Source: Schumannella soli (lineage in GTDB: Bacteria; Actinomycetota; Actinomycetes; Actinomycetales; Microbacteriaceae). From it: a stretch of DNA of 64,000 bases. The notes beneath the pieces are model-generated. The model saw only the letters and a program-made list of their open reading frames with translations, did no database searches and had not been told where the DNA came from. The position numbers were made by a program, and so were the translations under genes. Positions 36,404 through 47,454 of this stretch are shown piece by piece. The DNA lies in contig NZ_VHQG01000002.1 in the NCBI RefSeq assembly GCF_006517435.1, positions 1,258,799 through 1,322,798 on the forward strand, read 5' to 3'. Position 1 is the first letter of the stretch, and each line of letters starts with the position of its first letter.

Positions 36404-36487
36404 GTGCTGGACCTCGTCTTCGTGATCGGCGTCATCGCCGTCTTCGCGCTGATCGCGCTGCTCGGCAAGGCGGTCGAGAAGCTGTGA
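36404..36487 (+). CDS. 27-residue membrane peptide leading the kdp operon
   Basis: GTG-started small gene encoding [20 protein letters not shown] followed by GKAVEKL: one hydrophobic helix of about 20 residues and a short basic C-terminal tail. Its TGA overlaps the GTG of kdpF (GTGA), and AGAGAG lies 6 bases upstream, so it is a translated member of the operon rather than chance sequence. It differs from KdpF, which follows immediately. It may stabilise the KdpFABC complex or sense membrane state; no function is known to me. Confidence 0.75.
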   Translation: MLDLVFVIGVIAVFALIALLGKAVEKL

Positions 36488-36573
36488 TCGTTCTCACCGT
36501 CCTCGCCGCAGTGCTCGGCGTCGCCGCCCTCGGCTACCTCGTGGTGGCCCTGCTGAAACCCGAGCGCTTCTGA
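36484..36573 (+). CDS. kdpF: Potassium-transporting ATPase subunit KdpF
   Basis: A 29-residue single-helix subunit ending [13 protein letters not shown], which matches the E. coli KdpF end GYLVYALINAEAF. In the complex it lies at the KdpA/KdpB interface and stabilises it. GTG start overlaps the preceding peptide gene; its TGA shares one base with the kdpA ATG (TGATG). Confidence 0.9.
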   Translation: MIVLTVLAAVLGVAALGYLVVALLKPERF

Positions 36574-38273
36574 TGGACGCGCTCGTGCATTCCGACCTCC
36601 CGGCCTGGCTGAGCGCCGGGCTCGCCCTGCTCGTGCTCGTGGTGGTGCTGGGGCTGACCCACCGCCTCCTCGGCGACTACCTCACCCGCGTGTACACGAG
36701 CGAGAGCGACTGGCGCGTCGAACGCGGCCTCTACCGCCTGATGGGGGTGGATCCCCGCGCCGAGCAGAGCTGGCCCGCGTACCTCCGCGGCGTGCTCGCG
36801 TTCTCGCTCGTGGGCGTGCTGCTCGTCTACCTGCTGCAGCGCATCCAGCCCTGGCTGCCGTATTCGCTCGGACTCCCGGCCCCGTCGGAGCCGCTGTCGT
36901 TCAACACCGCGGTCTCGTTCGTCACGAACACGAACTGGCAGTCGTACTCCCCCGAGGTCACGCTCGGCTACACCGTGCAGCTCGCCGGCCTCGCCGTGCA
37001 GAACTTCGTCTCCGCCGCCGTCGGCATCGCCGTCGCGATCGCCCTGGTGCGCGGCTTCGCGCACCGCCGCACGGGCACGATCGGCAACTTCTGGGTCGAC
37101 CTGCTGCGCGGCTGCCTGCGCGTGCTGCTGCCGATCTCGGTCGTCGGCGCCATCGTGCTCATCGCCGGCGGGGTGATCCAGAACTTCAGCGGCTTCCAGA
37201 CCGCCACGACGCTCGTGGGCGGCACGCAGAGCATCCCCGGCGGGCCGGTGGCATCGCAGGAGGTCATCAAGATGCTCGGCACGAACGGCGGCGGCTTCTT
37301 CAACGCCAACTCGGCGCATCCCTTCGAGAACCCCACAGGGTGGACGAACCTGCTCGAGATCCTGCTCATGCTCGCGATCCCGGTCGCGCTGCCGCGCGTC
37401 TTCGGCCGGATGGTCGGCGACCTGCGGCAGGGCTACGCCGTTCTGGCCGCGATGGGCGTGATCTTCGTCGCGTCCTTCGGGCTGATGACCTGGGCCGAGC
37501 TCGCCGGCGGCGGGTCAGCCACGCAGGCGGCCGGCGGCGCGATGGAAGGCAAGGAGCAGCGCTTCGGCATCGTCGGGTCGACGCTGTTCTCGACCACGAG
37601 CACGGCGACCTCGACCGGCGCCGTCAACGCGATGCACGACTCCTTCACGCCCTTCGGCGGGCTCATGGCGCTGCTCAACATGATGATCGGCGAGCTCGCG
37701 CCCGGCGGCGTCGGCTCGGGCCTCTACGGCATCCTCGTGATCGCGATCATCGCCGTCTTCATCGCCGGCCTGCTGGTCGGACGCACCCCCGAGTACCTCG
37801 GCAAGAAGATCGGCGCCCGCGAGATCAAGCTCGCGAGCCTGTACATCCTCGTGACGCCGGCGCTCGTGCTCCTCGGCACGGCGCTGAGCTTCGCGATCCC
37901 CGCGATCCGGGCGGATGTGGTGTCGACCTCGATCTGGAACCCCGGCATCCACGGCTTCAGCGAGGTGCTCTACGCCTTCACCTCCGCGGCGAACAACAAC
38001 GGCTCGGCGTTCGCGGGACTCACCGCGAACACCCCGTGGTTCACCACCGCCCTCGGCGTGGCGATGCTGCTCGGCCGCTTCGTGCCGATCGTGCTCGTCC
38101 TGGCGCTCGCCGGCTCGCTCGCCGCGCAGGACCGGGTGCCCGTCACCGCGGGGACCCTGCCCACCCACCGGCCGCAGTTCGTCGGCCTCCTCATCGGCGT
38201 GATCGTGATCGTCACGGCGCTGACCTACTTCCCCGTTCTCGCGCTGGGTCCCCTGGCGGAAGGGCTGAGCTGA
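36573..38273 (+). CDS. kdpA: Potassium-transporting ATPase subunit KdpA
   Basis: The 566-residue channel-like subunit that selects K+. Typical selectivity-filter loops are visible: [46 protein letters not shown] with [12 protein letters not shown], and [19 protein letters not shown]. About ten membrane helices. It works with KdpB, C and F in high-affinity uptake when K+ is scarce. Confidence 0.97.
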   Translation: MDALVHSDLPAWLSAGLALLVLVVVLGLTHRLLGDYLTRVYTSESDWRVERGLYRLMGVDPRAEQSWPAYLRGVLAFSLVGVLLVYLLQRIQPWLPYSLGLPAPSEPLSFNTAVSFVTNTNWQSYSPEVTLGYTVQLAGLAVQNFVSAAVGIAVAIALVRGFAHRRTGTIGNFWVDLLRGCLRVLLPISVVGAIVLIAGGVIQNFSGFQTATTLVGGTQSIPGGPVASQEVIKMLGTNGGGFFNANSAHPFENPTGWTNLLEILLMLAIPVALPRVFGRMVGDLRQGYAVLAAMGVIFVASFGLMTWAELAGGGSATQAAGGAMEGKEQRFGIVGSTLFSTTSTATSTGAVNAMHDSFTPFGGLMALLNMMIGELAPGGVGSGLYGILVIAIIAVFIAGLLVGRTPEYLGKKIGAREIKLASLYILVTPALVLLGTALSFAIPAIRADVVSTSIWNPGIHGFSEVLYAFTSAANNNGSAFAGLTANTPWFTTALGVAMLLGRFVPIVLVLALAGSLAAQDRVPVTAGTLPTHRPQFVGLLIGVIVIVTALTYFPVLALGPLAEGLS

Positions 38274-38275
38274 CC

Positions 38276-40405
38276 ATGTCCACCACGATGACCTCGACAC
38301 CCCGCCGCGCCGGCATCACGCCCGCGCAGCTCGCGGCCGCCGTCCCCGGCGCCCTGCGCAAGCTCGACCCGCGCCGCATGTGGCGCAGCCCCGTCATGTT
38401 CGTCGTCTGGGTCGGCGCCGCGCTCACCACCGTGATCGCGATCGCCGAGCCCTTCGTGGGCGGACCCGGTGAGTCCGGCGGCACGGTCGTGCCCGGCGGC
38501 TTCACGGTCGCGATCGCGGTCTGGCTCTGGCTGACCGTGCTGTTCGCAAACCTCGCCGAGTCGGTGGCCGAAGGCCGCGGCAAGGCGCAGGCCGACTCGC
38601 TGCGCCAGACCCGCACCAGCACGGTCGCCCATCGCCTGGCGAGCTGGGATGCGACGCAGCAGTCCGCCGAGGGCGCCCCGCTCGAGGAGGTGTCGTCGGC
38701 GGACCTCACCCTCGGCGACCACGTCGTCGTGATGGCCGGGGAGCTCGTCCCGGGCGACGGCGACATCGTGTGGGGCATCGCGAGCGTCGACGAGTCGGCG
38801 ATCACCGGCGAGTCGGCTCCCGTGATCCGCGAGTCCGGCGGCGACCGCAGCGCCGTCACCGGCGGCACCCGCGTGCTCAGCGACCGCATCGTCGTGCGCG
38901 TGACCTCGAAGCCCGGCGAGACCTTCGTCGACCGGATGATCGCGCTCGTCGAAGGCGCCAGCCGGCAGAAGACGCCGAACGAGATCGCGCTCGACATCCT
39001 GCTCGCCTCGCTCTCGATCGTGTTCGTGCTGGTCGTGCTCGTGCTCAACCCGATGGCCTCGTACGCGGCGGCGCCCGCGAGCGTCGCCGTGCTGATCGCC
39101 CTGCTGGTGTGCCTGATCCCGACGACGATCGGCGCGCTGCTGTCGGCGATCGGCATCGCCGGCATGGACCGTCTCGTGCAGCGCAACGTGCTCGCGATGT
39201 CGGGCCGCGCCGTCGAGGCCGCGGGTGACGTGACGACGCTGCTGCTCGACAAGACCGGCACGATCACCTACGGCAACCGGCGCGCGACCGCCGTCGTGCC
39301 GCTCGACGGCGTGACCGAGCAGCAGCTGCTGCTCGCCGCGGCCCGCTCCTCGCTCGCCGACCCGACGCCCGAGGGCAGCTCGATCGTCGAGCTCGCCCGT
39401 GCGGCCGGGATCGACCCGGGCAGCTCGGAGCAGCTCGGCGGCGAGGCGGTCCCGTTCACGGCGCAGACCCGGATGAGCGGACTCGACCTGCCCGACGGCT
39501 CGCGCATCCGCAAGGGCGCCGCGAGCGCGGTCGTGGCCTGGATCGGCGCCGAGGGCCGGCCGCTGAGCCGGGAGACCGAGGCCGAGCTCGACCGGATCGT
39601 GCACGACATCTCGCAGTCGGGCGGGACGCCCCTGGTCGTGGCCGTCGACGAGCCCGGCAGCCGCATCCGCCCCCTCGGCGTCGTGCACCTCAAGGACGTC
39701 GTGAAAGACGGCCTGCGCGAGCGCTTCGCCGAGCTGCGCAGCATGGGCATCCGCACCGTCATGATCACGGGCGACAACCCGCTGACCGCGAAGGCGATCG
39801 CCGACGAGGCGGGCGTCGACGACTTCCTCGCCGAGGCGACGCCCGAGGAGAAGCTCGCGCTCATCCGTCGCGAGCAGGCCGGCGGCGCGATGGTCGCGAT
39901 GACCGGCGACGGCACGAACGACGCCCCGGCCCTGGCCCAGGCGGATGTCGGCGTGGCCATGAACACGGGCACCTCGGCCGCGAAGGAGGCCGGCAACATG
40001 GTCGACCTCGACAGCGATCCGACGAAGCTCATCGACGTCGTGCGCATCGGCAAGCAGCTGCTGATCACCCGCGGCGCGCTGACGACGTTCTCGATCGCGA
40101 ACGACATCGCGAAGTACTTCGCGATCATCCCGGCGATGTTCATGGGCGTGTTCCCGCAGCTGGCGGCGCTCAATGTCATGGGCCTGCACTCCCCCGCCTC
40201 GGCGGTGCTGTCGGCGATCGTGTTCAACGCGCTCGTGATCGTGGCGCTGATCCCGCTGGCGCTGCGCGGCGTGCGCTACCGGGCCGGATCGGCGTCGCAG
40301 ATCCTCGGCCGCAACCTGCTGATCTACGGCCTCGGCGGCGTGATCGCGCCGTTCATCGGCATCTGGCTGATCGACCAGCTCGTGCGCCTGATCCCGGGAT
40401 TCTGA
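38276..40405 (+). CDS. kdpB: Potassium-transporting P-type ATPase subunit KdpB
   Basis: The 709-residue ATPase subunit. The phosphorylated aspartate is D325 in DKTGTITYG; also present are the TGES actuator motif ([10 protein letters not shown]), [10 protein letters not shown] nucleotide-binding region, [10 protein letters not shown] and [19 protein letters not shown] 38276 lies 2 bases after the kdpA stop. The N-terminal 35 residues are longer than in E. coli. Confidence 0.97.
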   Translation: MSTTMTSTPRRAGITPAQLAAAVPGALRKLDPRRMWRSPVMFVVWVGAALTTVIAIAEPFVGGPGESGGTVVPGGFTVAIAVWLWLTVLFANLAESVAEGRGKAQADSLRQTRTSTVAHRLASWDATQQSAEGAPLEEVSSADLTLGDHVVVMAGELVPGDGDIVWGIASVDESAITGESAPVIRESGGDRSAVTGGTRVLSDRIVVRVTSKPGETFVDRMIALVEGASRQKTPNEIALDILLASLSIVFVLVVLVLNPMASYAAAPASVAVLIALLVCLIPTTIGALLSAIGIAGMDRLVQRNVLAMSGRAVEAAGDVTTLLLDKTGTITYGNRRATAVVPLDGVTEQQLLLAAARSSLADPTPEGSSIVELARAAGIDPGSSEQLGGEAVPFTAQTRMSGLDLPDGSRIRKGAASAVVAWIGAEGRPLSRETEAELDRIVHDISQSGGTPLVVAVDEPGSRIRPLGVVHLKDVVKDGLRERFAELRSMGIRTVMITGDNPLTAKAIADEAGVDDFLAEATPEEKLALIRREQAGGAMVAMTGDGTNDAPALAQADVGVAMNTGTSAAKEAGNMVDLDSDPTKLIDVVRIGKQLLITRGALTTFSIANDIAKYFAIIPAMFMGVFPQLAALNVMGLHSPASAVLSAIVFNALVIVALIPLALRGVRYRAGSASQILGRNLLIYGLGGVIAPFIGIWLIDQLVRLIPGF

Positions 40406-40443
40406 GCCCGCGGCTCACGAGACGACAGGAGAAGAAGAGAGTC

Positions 40444-41061
40444 ATGAACACCTCCACCCGAACCACCGCCCGCACGCTCGGCGTCGCCGTGCGCGCCATG
40501 GTGGTCTTCACCCTGCTGCTCGGCGTCGCCTACACGGCCGTCGTGACCGGCGTCGGGCAGCTGCTGATGCCGGCTCAGGCGAACGGCTCGCTCGTGCGGG
40601 CCGCCGACGGGAGCCTCACCGGCTCGACCCTGATCGGGCAGTCGTTCACGACCGCGAAGGGCGAGCCGCTCGCGCAGTGGTTCCAGTCGCGGCCGTCCGC
40701 CGCCGGCGAGACCGGCTACGACGCGGGAGCGTCCTCGGGGTCGAACCTCGGCCCGAACAGCGGCGACCTCGAGAAGGCCGTGCGCGAGCGTCGCGCCCAG
40801 ATCGCCGCATTCAACCGAGTCGACCCGGCCGAGGTGCCGGTGGATGCGGTCACCGCCTCCGGCTCCGGGCTCGACCCCGACATCAGCCCGGCCTACGCCC
40901 TCCTGCAAGTCGAGCGCGTCGCCGCCGCCCGCGATCTGCCCGCGGCGACCGTGCGCGCGCTCGTCGAGAAGCACATCCAGGGCCCCGATCTCGGCTTCCT
41001 CGGGCAGTCGACGGTCGACGTGCTAGAACTCAACAGCGCGCTCGCGAAGCTGACGCGCTGA
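40444..41061 (+). CDS. kdpC: Potassium-transporting ATPase subunit KdpC
   Basis: A 205-residue subunit with one N-terminal membrane helix (AMVVFTLLLGVAYTAVVTGV) and the KdpC domain: GSLTGSTLIGQSF, WFQSRPSA, SSGSNLGPNSGDL and DISPAYALLQVERVA. It raises the ATP affinity of KdpB. AGGAG lies ahead of the ATG in the 38-base gap after kdpB. Confidence 0.95.
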   Translation: MNTSTRTTARTLGVAVRAMVVFTLLLGVAYTAVVTGVGQLLMPAQANGSLVRAADGSLTGSTLIGQSFTTAKGEPLAQWFQSRPSAAGETGYDAGASSGSNLGPNSGDLEKAVRERRAQIAAFNRVDPAEVPVDAVTASGSGLDPDISPAYALLQVERVAAARDLPAATVRALVEKHIQGPDLGFLGQSTVDVLELNSALAKLTR

Positions 41062-41080
41062 TGCGGCGAGAGGACTGAGC

Positions 41081-43638
41081 GTGGGCAGGGGTCGGCTGCG
41101 GGTGCTGCTCGGCGCGGCGCCCGGCGTCGGCAAGACCTACACCATGCTCGAGGAGGGCCGGCGGCTCGCCGGCGAGGGCCGCGATGTCGTCGTCGCGATC
41201 GTCGAGACGCACGGCCGGGCCGCGACCGCCGCGCTCGCCGAGGGTCTCGAGACCTTGCCGCGCCGCCGAGTGGAGCACCGCGGCGTCGACCTCGACGAGA
41301 TGGATCTCGACGCCGTGCTCGCGCGGCGCCCCGCGATCGCCCTGGTCGACGAGCTCGCGCACACGAACGCGCCCGGCTCGGCGCACGAGAAGCGCTGGCA
41401 GGACGTCGAGGCGATGCTCGCCGCCGGCATCGACGTGATCTCGACCGTCAACATCCAGCACATCGAATCGCTCGGCGACGTCGTGCAGCAGATCACCGGG
41501 GTGCCGCAGCGCGAGACGATCCCCGATCGGGTGCTGCGGTCGGCGGATCAGGTCGAGGTGATCGACCTCGACCCGCAGGCCCTGCGCGACCGGCTCGCCG
41601 GCGGGCGCATCTACCCGGCCGAGCGGGTGGATGCGGCGCTCGCCAACTACTTCCGGCTCGGCAATCTGACGGCCCTGCGCGAGCTGGCGCTGCTCTGGCT
41701 CGCCGACGAGGTCGACACGGCGCTGAAGTCGTACCGCGAGGCGCACGGCATCGACTCCACCTGGGAGGCCCGCGAACGCGTCGTCGTGACGCTGACCGGC
41801 GGGCCCGAGGGCGAGACGCTGCTGCGCCGCGGCGCGCGGATCGCCGCGCGCTCCTCGGGCGGCGAGCTGCTCGCGGTGCACGTGACCACGCAGGACGGCC
41901 TGCGCCAGGGCGACCCCGAAGACCTCGCTCGGCAGCGCGCGCTGGTCGAGAAGCTCGGCGGCAGCTACCACCAGGTCGTCGGCGATGACGTCCCGCGCGC
42001 GCTCGTCGACTTCGCGAAGGGGCGCAACGCGACCCAGCTCGTGATCGGCGTCAGCCGGCGCTCGCGGCTGCAGGCGTCACTGACCGGTCCCGGCATCGGA
42101 GCGACCGTCATCCGCGAATCGGGCGACATCGACGTGCACATCGTCAACCACGCCTCCGCCGGCGGCCGTGCCCGGCTGCCGCGGCTCGGCGGAGCGCTCA
42201 GCCTGCGACGGCGCGTGGTCGGATTCGCGCTCGCGCTCGTCGGCGGACCGCTGCTGACCTGGATGCTCGTGGCCCTGCGCTCCGACGACTCGATCACGAG
42301 CGATGTGCTCGCCTTCCAGCTGCTCGTCGTGATCGTCGCACTGGTCGGCGGGGTCTGGCCGGCGCTCTTCGCCGCCGTGCTGTCGGGCGTCACGCTCGAC
42401 TTCTTCTTCGTGCAGCCCTTCTACACGGTCACGATCGACAAGCCGCTGCACTTCCTGGCGATCCTGCTCTACGTCGTGATCGCGATCCTGGTGAGCGTCA
42501 TCGTCGACCGCGCAGCCCGGCAGACCCGCGCCGCGCTGCGCGCCGCGAGCGAAGCGGAGCTGCTCGCGACCGTCTCGGGCAGCGTGCTGCGCGGCGCGGA
42601 TGCGGTGGTCGCGCTCGTCGGCCGCACGCGCGAGGCCTTCGGGCTGAGCCGGGTGCGGCTCGTCGACGGGGAGTCGGTTCTCGCCGAGGAGGGGCGAGCG
42701 GATGCGGGCGCGGCGGCGGCCGGCGCGCCGCTCACCCGGGTCGCGGTCGGCGCGCGCGCGACGCTCGAGCTCGAGGGGGCCGATCTCGCCGCCGACGAGC
42801 AGCGGCTGCTGGCGGCGATCGCCGCGCAGCTCGACGCCGCGCTCGAGCACCGGGACCTCGCCGAGGTCGCGAGCGAGGTCGCCCCGCTCGCCGCGAACAA
42901 CAAGGTGCGCAGTGCCCTGCTCTCGGCGCTCAGTCACGACCTGCGGCGCCCGCTCGCGGCCGCGACCGCGGCGATCGGCGGACTCCGCACCGCGGGCGAC
43001 GCGCTCAGCGCCGACGACCGGCGCGAGCTGCTGGCGACCGCCGACGAGAGCCTCGGCGTCCTCGCGCAGCTCGTGACCGACCTGCTCGACGTCAGTCGAC
43101 TGCAGGCCGGGGTGCTCGCGGTGGCGACGCAGCCGGTCGACCCGGCCGACGTCATCCTGCCCGCGCTCGACGAGCTGTCGGGCGAGCTCGGCACCGGTCG
43201 CGCGGGAGAGCCCCCCGGCGACGCGACGGCACCCGCGATCCTGGGCGACAGGATCGCGCTCGACCTGGCTCCCGACCTCCCCGCGGCGGCGGCCGATCCG
43301 GTGCTGCTGCAGCGCGTGATCGTCAACCTGGTGGCCAACGCGGTACGGCACAGCCCGGCGGGAACACCGATCACGATCACGACGAGCAGTTTCGGCGACC
43401 GGGTCGAGGTGCGGGTGATCGACCGGGGTCCCGGCATCCCGCCCGAGCGGCGCGATGATGTCTTCGTGCCATTCCAGCGTCTCGGCGACACCGACAACTC
43501 CGTCGGCCTCGGCCTCGGCCTCGCGCTGTCGCGCGGCTTCGTGGAGGGGATGCGCGGCACCCTCACCCCCGAGGACACGCCCGGGGGCGGCTTGACGATG
43601 GTGGTCGCCCTGCCGATCTCGACCGACGGCGAGGCCGC

Positions 43639-43642
<4 letters not shown>
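41081..43642 (+). CDS. kdpD: Sensor histidine kinase KdpD
   Basis: The 853-residue membrane sensor of the K+ two-component system. Order: KdpD domain with Walker A GAAPGVGKTYTMLEEG and VDELAHTNAPGSAHEKRWQD; a USP-like domain (about 230-350); four membrane helices (about 375-485); GAF-like region; kinase core with phosphorylated H619 in LSHDLRRPLAA, N-box IVNLVANAVRHSP and GLGLGLALSRGFVEG. GTG 41081 follows kdpC by 19 bases. A five-codon ATG reading frame (41061-41078) fills that gap and may only pass ribosomes on. Confidence 0.95.
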
Positions 43643-44364
<722 letters not shown>

Positions 44365-44377
44365 GACCGATTCGACG

Positions 44378-44406
44378 TTCTCCTGGACGCCGGAACCCCT
44401 TAGACT
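44378..44406 (+). promoter_or_regulatory. Candidate csp promoter
   Basis: TAGACT at 44401-44406 with a weak TTCTCC 17 bases upstream gives a leader of about 50 bases before the csp ATG, AAGGAAAG serving as ribosome binding site. A leader of this kind is usual for cold-shock genes. Confidence 0.4.
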
Positions 44407-44464
44407 TCAGCGAATACCGCCGCGTCGTCCACGTCGCAGCACAACTCACAACGCAAGGAAAGAC

Positions 44465-44668
44465 ATGGCCACCGGCACCGTCAAATGGTTCAACTCCGAG
44501 AAGGGCTTCGGCTTCATCGCTCCCGACGACGGCTCCGCCGACGTCTTCGCGCACTTCAGCGCGATCTCGGGCAACGGCTACCGCAACCTCGATGAGGGTC
44601 AGAAGGTCGAGTTCGACGTCGAACAGGGCCAGAAGGGTCTGCAGGCCGCGAACATCCGCGCCCTCTGA
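44465..44668 (+). CDS. Cold-shock domain protein
   Basis: A 67-residue single-domain RNA chaperone. RNP1 [11 protein letters not shown] and RNP2 DVFAHFSAI are intact; it begins [17 protein letters not shown]. Binds single-stranded RNA/DNA and eases translation in the cold or during growth resumption. Its own promoter region and a very strong terminator flank it, so it is a monocistronic unit despite standing close behind kdpE. Confidence 0.96.
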   Translation: MATGTVKWFNSEKGFGFIAPDDGSADVFAHFSAISGNGYRNLDEGQKVEFDVEQGQKGLQAANIRAL

Positions 44669-44684
44669 TCACTCTCTGATCACT
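44663..44684. repeat. 11-bp tandem duplication across the csp stop
   Basis: CTCTGATCACT occurs twice without spacing (44663-44673, 44674-44684); the first copy contains the stop codon TGA. Confidence 0.85.
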
Positions 44685-44685
44685 C

Positions 44686-44734
44686 CAGAAGCCGGGATGC
44701 CGGCCGCTTCGGCGGTCGCGCATCCCGGCTTCTG
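44686..44734 (+). terminator. csp terminator
   Basis: Perfect 14-bp stem CAGAAGCCGGGATG (44686-44699) with its complement at 44721-44734, an inner GCCGGCCGCTTCGGCGG fold, then CGTTCT. The strongest terminator in the window. Confidence 0.85.
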
Positions 44735-44890
44735 CGTTCTCCGGGCCCCGATCCCCGGTTCGGGGTGATCCGGGTGAGCTTCTGCATCGTTGACCGGAAG
44801 AACACAGGTGCGTGACCTACTCTGAACGCAGCGAACGGCAGCTGCCCTTGGCTTCAGCCGCCGGAAGGCGGACCGAACATCGGGGTCGCC

Positions 44891-46021
44891 ATGTCGCTTC
44901 TCTCCACGCTCGTACCCGGGTCCGACGGCGGTCGCGCCGATTCGCTCGGCCCGGTGCAGTTCACCCGCGCGACGAGCGAGACATTCCCGCCGGTCGCGAA
45001 GGCGTACACCGAGCTGTCGGGCGAGGTGCGTCGACTCGACCTGCTGCGCCGCGCCGTCGGCTTCTACTCGATCCTCGGCGTCGTACTGCTGCTCGCGCTC
45101 GGCGGCTGCGTGACCGGCTTCATCCTGCTCGGTGAGAGCTGGCTGCAGCTGCTCATCGCCGGCGCGCTCGGCATCGTCTTCACGCAGATCGCCTTCGTCG
45201 CGCACGAGGCCGGGCACAAGCAGGTGCTCACGCGAGGCCCGGCGAATGACCGGCTGGCACGCATCCTCGCGGCGACCGTCGGCATGAGCTACTCCTGGTG
45301 GGAGGCCAAGCACACCCGCCACCACGCCAACCCGAACCGCGTCGACAAGGACCCGGATGTCGCGAAGGACACGATCTCGTTCCTCGAAGAGGATGCCGTG
45401 CGGGCGCGCGGCCTGATCGCGGCGATCACCCGCTTCCAGGGCTGGCTGTTCTTTCCCCTGCTGACGCTCGAGGGCGTCAACCTGCACTGGATGAGCCTGC
45501 GCCACCTGTTCTCGCGCGGCAGCGTCAAGTCGCGCTGGTTCGAGCTCGGCATGATCGCCGCGCGGTTCGCGATCGTGCTCGTTCCGGTGTTCCTGCTGCT
45601 GCCTCTCGGCATGGCCTTCGCCTTCGTCGGGGTGCAGCTCGCCGTCTTCGGCGTCTACATGGGCGCCTCCTTCGCGCCGAATCACAAGGGCATGGCCGTG
45701 ATCGCGAAGGACGCGCGTCTCGACTTCTTCACCAAGCAGGTGCGCACCTCGCGCAACATCCGGGGCGGCTGGTGGGCGACGGCGCTCATGGGTGGCCTCA
45801 ACTATCAGATCGAGCACCATCTCTTCCCGAGCATGGCCCGCCCGCACCTGTCGAGCGCCCGCCAGCTGGTGCAGGAGAAGTGCGCCGAACTCGCCGTGCC
45901 CTACACCGAGACGAGCCTCGGCCAGTCGTACGCGATCGTGATCGCGTACCTCAACCGCGTCGGCCTCGCCGCCCGCGACCCCTTCGAGTGCCCGATGCTC
46001 GCCCAATACCGCCGGGCCTGA
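44891..46021 (+). CDS. Membrane fatty-acid desaturase
   Basis: A 376-residue integral-membrane di-iron desaturase with three histidine boxes: HEAGH (H105-H109), HTRHH (H141-H145) and QIEHHLFPS (about 305-313). Four or so membrane helices lie between them. Introduces double bonds into acyl chains (delta-6/acyl-lipid type by box spacing), adjusting membrane fluidity. The 156-base upstream gap (44735-44890) holds TTGACC at 44790 and TACTCT at 44818, but 22 bases apart, so the promoter is uncertain. Position next to the cold-shock gene suggests a shared cold response. Confidence 0.92.
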   Translation: MSLLSTLVPGSDGGRADSLGPVQFTRATSETFPPVAKAYTELSGEVRRLDLLRRAVGFYSILGVVLLLALGGCVTGFILLGESWLQLLIAGALGIVFTQIAFVAHEAGHKQVLTRGPANDRLARILAATVGMSYSWWEAKHTRHHANPNRVDKDPDVAKDTISFLEEDAVRARGLIAAITRFQGWLFFPLLTLEGVNLHWMSLRHLFSRGSVKSRWFELGMIAARFAIVLVPVFLLLPLGMAFAFVGVQLAVFGVYMGASFAPNHKGMAVIAKDARLDFFTKQVRTSRNIRGGWWATALMGGLNYQIEHHLFPSMARPHLSSARQLVQEKCAELAVPYTETSLGQSYAIVIAYLNRVGLAARDPFECPMLAQYRRA

Positions 46022-46078
46022 TCCGAGCGATCCCTCCGACGGGGCTCGGTCTCCTGGCCGGGCCTCGCCGGTCCTGAT

Positions 46079-46127
46079 GTCGGCGTGCCGGCCGGCCCGA
46101 CCCGAACCCGGCGGCGGGCACGCCGAC
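46079..46127. terminator. Hairpin between desaturase and monooxygenase genes
   Basis: GTCGGCGTGCC (46079-46089) and GGCACGCCGAC (46117-46127), a perfect 11-bp stem with a 27-base GC-rich loop, between converging genes. Confidence 0.65.
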
Positions 46128-46137
46128 CGCCTGCGGA

Positions 46138-47454
46138 TCAGAAGTCGCGCAGGTTGCCGACGACGCCGCCCTGGCCGTAATCGCGGCGAAGCACGCCGCG
46201 CCGACGCAGGATCGGCACCAGCTCATCCAGCGTGCGGTGGATCGTGACCGGGTGCAGGTCGCCCGAGAAGATGAAGCCGTCGGCGGTGCCGTCGTCGCCG
46301 AGCTCCTCGATGAAGTCGGCGATCTCGTCGGCGGTGCCGACGTAGCCCTCGCGGCTCGACACGCGGCCGAGGCGGGCGTGCTGAGCCAGCACCTGGCGCA
46401 GCGGCTGCTCGGCGAAGTCGTCGAAGCGGCCGAGCAGGCCCCTGATCGTGCCGCGGGAGACGTGCTGGCCGAAGACGCCCTCGTCGAGCGGACGGTCGAG
46501 GTCGAGCGCCGTCAGGTCGGTCTCCGAGTCGGATGACCAGCCGAGCGCGATCTCGCGCAGCTGGCCCTCGTCCGGGTCCGCCGACGCGGCGACGATCCGG
46601 TCCGCTTCCTCGCGGCTGCTGACGATCTGCGGTTTGAACACGAACAGGGTGCGGATGTCGCGCTCGCGCCCGTAGACGGCGGCCGCCGCGCGCACCTTCT
46701 CGGCGTAGGCCCGGATGCTGTTCACGTCGAGCGAGGCGAGCGCGAGCTGCACGTCGGAGTGCTTGCCGGCGAAGTCGATGCCGCGCGGCGATCCGCCGGG
46801 CGACACGATCGCCGGGTCGCTGAGCTCGAAGGGCACGGCGTTGAGCGGACCCTCGAAGCGGAAGAACTCGCCCTCGTGCTGCGTCGCGGTGATGCGGCTC
46901 GCATCCGCGTAGCGCCCGGTCTGGGCGTCGGCGACGACGGCGCCCTCGCCCCAGCTGTGCCAGAGCTCGCGGATGCCGCTGATCCACTCGTCGGCGCGAT
47001 CGTAGGCGCGGTCGTGCGGCACCGGCTCGAGCCCGAGGTGCCGGGCGCTGCCCGTGTCGGTGACGACGTTGATGCCGACGCGGTGATCGCTGAGGTGGTG
47101 CAGGCTCGCGAACTGGCGCGCCGCGACGTAGGGCAGCCAGCTGGCGACGTTGACGGTCGGCACGATGCCGAGGTGCTGCGTCGCATTCAGCAGGTAGGGC
47201 GTCAGCGCGACCGGGTCGTGCTTCGGCGCGCCGTAGGCCCCGCGGATGCGCAGGTCGAGCGTCTCGGGGAAGCCCGCCGACAGCGCGTCCTCGATGATGA
47301 CCAGGTCGAGCCCGGCCTGCTCGAGGGCGCGCACCGACTGCTGGTAGAGGTCGGGGCGACGCCAGTCGTAGTCCCAGTCCCAGTAGGGCTTGCCCCAGCC
47401 GTGCGGGCCGAAGCCGCGCGAGAGGAACCAGCCGAAGTGCTGCTGCTTGGCCAT
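46138..47454 (-). CDS. Flavin-dependent monooxygenase, NtaA/SnaA/DszA family
   Basis: A 438-residue bacterial-luciferase-like TIM-barrel monooxygenase using FMNH2 from a separate reductase. Motifs: FGWFLSRGFGPHGWG, SWLPYVAARQFASLHHLSDH, GRVGINVVTD-like RVGINVVTDTGSARHLG, EWISGIRELW and GSPRGIDFAGKHSDVQL. The family oxidises sulfur or nitrogen compounds such as dibenzothiophene sulfone, sulfonates or nitrilotriacetate. The start shares one base with the stop of metY (TGATG), and the pairing argues for organosulfur use (inference). Confidence 0.88.
   Translation of the reverse strand: MAKQQHFGWFLSRGFGPHGWGKPYWDWDYDWRRPDLYQQSVRALEQAGLDLVIIEDALSAGFPETLDLRIRGAYGAPKHDPVALTPYLLNATQHLGIVPTVNVASWLPYVAARQFASLHHLSDHRVGINVVTDTGSARHLGLEPVPHDRAYDRADEWISGIRELWHSWGEGAVVADAQTGRYADASRITATQHEGEFFRFEGPLNAVPFELSDPAIVSPGGSPRGIDFAGKHSDVQLALASLDVNSIRAYAEKVRAAAAVYGRERDIRTLFVFKPQIVSSREEADRIVAASADPDEGQLREIALGWSSDSETDLTALDLDRPLDEGVFGQHVSRGTIRGLLGRFDDFAEQPLRQVLAQHARLGRVSSREGYVGTADEIADFIEELGDDGTADGFIFSGDLHPVTIHRTLDELVPILRRRGVLRRDYGQGGVVGNLRDF

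Noticed and set aside
41061-41078. Five-codon reading frame between kdpC and kdpD as a leader peptide
   Set aside because: Too short to judge and probably a by-product of the TGATG junction.
44790-44823. Desaturase promoter TTGACC/TACTCT
   Set aside because: Spacing of 22 bases is outside the normal range; mentioned only with the gene.
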